Assembly: GCA_951799425.1 (NCBI GenBank)
Contig: OX637403.1
Coordinates: forward strand, 25,386,811 to 25,450,810
Source of the DNA: Ilex aquifolium
Taxonomy: Eukaryota; Streptophyta; Magnoliopsida; Aquifoliales; Aquifoliaceae
Direction: 5' to 3'
Length of the DNA: 64,000 nt
Below the pieces are notes generated by a model. It was not told the origin of the DNA, did no database searches, and saw nothing but the letters and a program-made list of their open reading frames with translations. Below, one piece after another: positions 60,190 to 64,000 of this stretch. Made by a program: the position numbers and the translations under genes. Position 1 is the first letter of the stretch; every line of letters begins with the position of its first letter.

Positions 60190-62120
60190 TACCTTGTTTT
60201 TAACTTATTTTTCAATTTAATGTGATAAAAACTCACGGTTTTTACTTACAAGTGGTTAAATAATTAATACAGGCCGCCTACGTTTACATAGTGCCTAAAC
60301 ATGTCTAACTTTGTTTGTTTCTCTTCATAGTTTCGTGTGACGAGGTTTTATTTTAAGACAATGTTGACGATTTAAGTAATTGAGCATATAATGTGAAGCT
60401 CAATCATAAAGAAGGTTGAAATCAGATAGGAACTATACATAGTTTATAATATTTTTAACTTATATACGCGTCTTGTGTCGTAAGGAATGACGACCATGGA
60501 CAATAAAGTATGGATTATATTTTGGTTTATTGCTCATCTTTCAATTGTAATGATCGATGCTCACCTAATCTAATGACGATGCTTAATTTTATAATGTGAA
60601 GCTCAATAATTCAGGGGGTGAAGTGACATGGGAACTATCTTTTGTTCATAGACTTTCAAGTTTTGGGTCGTAAGGAATGACTTAAAATGAATATGGACCT
60701 TAACATGTGGAGCGTATTTTTTTACAGCAATGTTATGTAATCCAAATTTGTAATCCAAATTTGTATGCCAAATCAATAAGGAGCATTGAATCAGTGGTTT
60801 TCATTTAAAAAAATTGATGGGACCCACTCATCCAATGTTCCCCGTTCATTTGGAATGCAAATTTGGGTTACATAATATTTCTCTTTTTTTTATTGCTTAG
60901 CTTTTAATTGTGTGTCAGGTTTCTTAGTTTAGAAAAAAATAATCAATTATGAATGCAAGGACAAAGCCAGGATTCCGTATTAGAGTGGTAAAAATATGAT
61001 TGAAAATAGTTGATACAAAAAAAAAAAAAATAAGTTCAAGAATGACAAAATATATTAATATTAATTACTATGAAAGAGTAAAACCGGATAATATTAAAAT
61101 ATAAACAAAAAAAAAAATCAAAATAACTGTGATTTTGAATTTTTTTTTCTATCTATCTTTTTTTAAAACTTATTTTTCAGTCTAATGTGATAAAAATTCA
61201 CAATTTTTTATGTACATCTAAAATTTACGTTGTACTCTTGAGCCCAAAAAGGCAAGTGATTGGAATAATTTTATGTTCCAAAAAAAATGATTAATTAAAT
61301 AATTGGCTCCGCCAACTCGTTTATTTGCCTAACTTTTTTTTGTTTCTCTTCATAGTTTCACACGGATCCTTATATTTCAGTGTAAATTAAGTTTTGACTC
61401 ACCTCTGGTCCTTAAATATTGCCCTTTTACCTACATGTTAACGGGGTCTACAGTGAATTCAAAGATCACAGTGAATTTGGTCAGCAAATTATGTCAGTAA
61501 ATTAGGTCCCAATAACATTGCTCTTGTTTAATTTACCAAAATTGTAAACAAAAAAAATATTTTAGTTTTTTAAATGAATCGAAAATTAAAAAAAGGGAGA
61601 AAGATTATATACAACGAATGGTATCTACTACAAAAAGATTATGTGGTGCCATAAATCTGGCTCACTTCTTGGCTTCATCTCCATTGATATTGACGGAATG
61701 AGTATCGAAAAGTAATGGAAGTGTCAAATTACAAAATTTAATCATTGAAGGTACAAAATAAAAATTAATTTTTAAAGATGCAAAGTACAATTCACCACAA
61801 AATAAAAGTAAAATAACTACTCAGCTTAATAAAATTACAACAACATATGATTATTTGTGATTAGTTTTAAATATTAGAGTCTATCTTAATATTTGGTATT
61901 GATCTCAAAATATTCTAATCTTTATTACTCGTTATTCTAATCATCTAGCTTTCACCAAAATCAAAAACATTAAAAAATCTTAAAGTTTTTGTTTATTCAT
62001 CTCTTTTCAGATTGATGCTCAGCGTTCACATGGAGTGATGCTTTGTGTCGGGTTTTATGAGAGAGAGAGAGAGAGAGAGTGACCGCCCGGATCTCACGAG
62101 TGAATCGAAAGTTGGATCTA
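60190..62120. repeat. Repeat modules, non-coding
   Basis: Segment 60190-60360 recurs at about 61160-61380, sharing AACTTATTTTTCA, TAATGTGATAAAAA, TCAC and TTGTTTCTCTTCATAGTTTC. GTCGTAAGGAATGAC occurs at 60477 and 60667. A GA microsatellite lies at 62050-62079. No coding region is supportable. Confidence 0.55.
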
Positions 62121-62213
62121 CATTGGATCTCACCTGAATCGCCTCATCTCTAGGTTTCGTCGTAAACCTATTTGGTTATTTCCAATTACGTAAATCAATA
62201 GTTCAAACCGCAC
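62120..62213 (-). pseudogene. rpl2: Plastid rpl2 intron fragment (group II 5' end)
   Basis: On the minus strand, directly after rpl2 exon 1, the sequence begins GTGCGGTTTGAACTATTGAT. GTGCG is the 5' consensus of group II introns, and rpl2 in most land-plant plastids has its intron at exactly this codon. The extent to the left is uncertain; sequence to about 62085 may also be plastid-derived. Confidence 0.65.
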
Positions 62214-62368
62214 TCAAAGGTAGGGCATTTCCCATTTTTATAGGAACTTCTGTACCAGAAACAATGGTATCTCCAATTATAGCCCCTCTGGGATGTAAAA
62301 TATATCTCTTCTCACCATCCCCATAGTGTATGAGACAAATGTATGCATTTCGATTAGGGTCGTATTCT
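62214..62368 (-). pseudogene. rpl2: Plastid rpl2 exon 1 fragment (NUPT)
   Basis: The minus strand encodes [20 protein letters not shown] and continues through [20 protein letters not shown] to MGNALPL, which is ribosomal protein L2 of chloroplasts. The match ends abruptly at its upstream side, where the codons before VTIEY are no longer rpl2-like. It is a nuclear copy of plastid DNA without start or stop and is not expected to be expressed. Confidence 0.88.
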
Positions 62369-62651
62369 ATGGTTACGGTAGATGGGAAGAAGGTATATTA
62401 ATTGAAAATTTAGACCTAACGAAAACACGATACTTAATACTTAATGAAGAAGAACCAACCCATAAAAATTCTTTTTTTCTTAAAAAAGAAAAACTTATAC
62501 AAATTCAATATTTGTAATGCTACTGCAGAATAAACCAAATAAAGATAAAGAAATAAAAAAGGAGAAATTCTATAGATATGATATAGAGAGAAAAAATAAT
62601 TTTCTTATTTATTATTGGAATTGTAACAAATAGTTCGATGGGGAAAATAAA
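62369..62651. other. Plastid-like spacer, source not identified
   Basis: The stretch lies between recognised plastid fragments and has plastid-like base composition. It contains an open frame reading [16 protein letters not shown] to QIQYL on the plus strand. I could not assign it to a plastid gene. Confidence 0.35.
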
Positions 62652-62773
62652 ATTCGAAAGAAACGATTGCTGAATTACAGTATTGATTTCGGAATCTGTA
62701 TATTTTGTGGTAATTGCGTTGAGTATTGTCCAACAAATTGTTTATCAATGACTGAAGAATATGAACTTTCTAC
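62652..62773 (+). pseudogene. ndhI: Plastid ndhI fragment (NUPT)
   Basis: It encodes [20 protein letters not shown] and then [20 protein letters not shown]. The [11 protein letters not shown] stretch is the second 4Fe-4S ligand cluster of the NDH complex subunit I of chloroplasts. Both ends are cut: the first iron-sulphur cluster and the C-terminus are missing. Confidence 0.9.
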
Positions 62774-62854
62774 AAAAATGTTGTATTTTCTGGTACATCA
62801 TTATGGATTGGATTAGTCTTTCTGGTGGGTATCCTTAATTCTCTCATTTCTTGA
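62774..62854 (+). pseudogene. psbZ: Plastid psbZ 3' end fragment (NUPT)
   Basis: Starting right where ndhI stops, the frame reads [20 protein letters not shown] and LNSLIS followed by TGA, the C-terminal half of photosystem II protein Z. Downstream sequence to about 62960 (GGTTGTGAGACACATTCAAA) looks like the plastid spacer after psbZ. psbZ and ndhI lie in different single-copy regions of typical plastid genomes, so the joint is a rearrangement. Confidence 0.88.
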
Positions 62855-62960
62855 ACCTATTCGTTCCAGATCCAAAATAGAAATGACCCCCCCCCCAGAA
62901 TTCTTCTCGGTTGTGAGACACATTCAAACTCAATATAAGTCCCCCAGCTACAGCACTGCA

Positions 62961-63650
62961 CGGGTCGATACGCACCCAAAAAAAAAAAACTTTAAGATTA
63001 AAAAATAATTTATCTAGACCCATGTTAGCTTGTAATTTAATCTCATTGTATTATAACAAGTATTTTTCTAATTACAACTTAATGCTAAATTTATGCACGT
63101 TATCCAATAGATTAGGCATTTCTTAAACATCTCAAAGCCAACGGTACTCGATGCATAGAGAAAGCAAATGTAATTATAAAAATGCATGGATAAACACGCA
63201 TTCATCAATTGCGAGAAAAAAAAAAAACCAGTTGTGGGGTGGGGACAGCTAGCTTTCATCAAAATCAAGAGTCAAAAGTCTGAAGGCTTTGGTTTTATTC
63301 ATCTTTTCCGGAATTGTTGCTCTGCTTTCACATGTAGTGATGCTTTGTGTCGGGTTTTATAGTGGAGAGAGAGAGAACACTCAAAAACTCGGGTCTGTTT
63401 GGTTTGCGTTTCAAAAACAGGTATTCGAAAACAGTTTTTGAGAAGAGTTTTAAGAAAATAGTTTTGATATTTTTGGAGATAAAAAACTTGTTTGGTTAGA
63501 TGATTTCAAAAACAATTTTACAGAACAGAAACTAGTAAAACTTGTTTGGACAGCCTAAATATATGTTTGAACATTAATTCAAACATTAATAAAAAAATAT
63601 AAGAAAGTTATTTTTAGATTGATAATTTCATAAAAAAAAATTCAATAAAC
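62961..63650. other. AT-rich non-coding DNA with one MITE-like end
   Basis: A copy of the TGCTTTGTGTCGGGTTTTAT word lies at 63341-63360. From about 63394, TCTGTTTGGTTTGCGTTTCA followed by ACAGTTTTTGAGAAGAG and CTTGTTTGG words looks like the end of a common plant MITE type. No partner end is identified. Confidence 0.4.
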
Positions 63651-63654
63651 CAAA

Positions 63655-63740
63655 CTTTAAAATATAATATATATTATAATATATATATTTATAAATTCTT
63701 ATATATAAATTCCTAGATATATATATACATATATATACCA

Positions 63741-63790
<50 letters not shown>

Positions 63791-64000
63791 TTATAAATTC
63801 TTATATATAAATTCGTAGATATATATATACATATAAATTCTTATATATAAATTCCTAGATATATATATACATATATATACCAATTTATATATATATATAT
63901 ATACACACGTATATATATAATATACATATAAATTATTATATATAAATTCGTAGATATATATATACATATATATACCAATTTATATATATATATATATAAT
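63655..64000. repeat. AT-rich minisatellite running off the window
   Basis: Four or more copies of a unit containing ATATATAAATTC(C/G)TAGAT and ACATATATATACCAATTTAT alternate with pure TA runs. Unit length varies between about 40 and 110 bp because the TA runs and some internal blocks differ. The array reaches the window end, so its full length is unknown. Confidence 0.8.

Overview
The window is nuclear DNA of a flowering plant, most likely a eudicot. The evidence is AT-rich intergenic DNA, genes with many GT-AG introns, a plant cell-wall arabinosyltransferase gene, a CC-NBS-LRR resistance-gene relic, Tat-type Ty3/gypsy retrotransposons, Au-like SINEs, many MITEs and an inserted piece of plastid DNA. 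The species cannot be named from sequence alone. All calls come from reading the sequence; no database was searched.

Layout. 1-7.7 kb is intergenic, with one foldback MITE and a possible SINE. 7.7-10.7 kb (minus) is a two-exon membrane-anchored receptor-like kinase; its intron holds an 875-bp Mutator-like element with a perfect 9-bp target duplication. 10.8-15.1 kb is intergenic. 15.36-36.61 kb (plus) is a 13-exon gene that splices to 638 codons and matches XEG113 (GT77 arabinosyltransferase). Its 11-kb intron 8 holds a rearranged copia element, three hAT-like MITEs with 8-bp target duplications, and SINE remnants. At 37.2-37.6 kb there are two orphan coding exons of unknown identity.

41.2-57.6 kb is a resistance-gene graveyard. 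A CC-NBS-LRR pseudogene is cut in its LRR by a plus-strand Tat-type gypsy element (E1: 5' LTR, PBS, gag-pol). E1 ends abruptly in its RNase H region, where it meets a second, minus-strand Tat-type element (E2). E2 has gag, protease, RT, two RNase H domains, integrase and a 5' LTR, but no left-hand LTR. Between the end of E2 pol and the E1 junction lie two reading frames on the opposite strand to pol. One is an intact 377-codon Gly/Ala/Glu-rich repeat ORF. The other is a broken ORF with apparent introns and a C-terminal coiled coil. They run convergently to pol, as expected for the antisense ORF of Tat/Retand elements.

57.6-64 kb is AT-rich and built from a recurrent degenerate module. It holds another hAT-like MITE and a mosaic of plastid fragments (rpl2 exon 1 with its group II intron start, ndhI, psbZ) that are not neighbours in a plastid genome. 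The last 350 bp is an AT-rich minisatellite.

Only the kinase and XEG113 look like functional host genes. The most unusual items are the antisense ORF pair of E2, the inverted-LTR copia element, the MITE group whose members share an architecture but carry different subterminal words, and the plastid mosaic.
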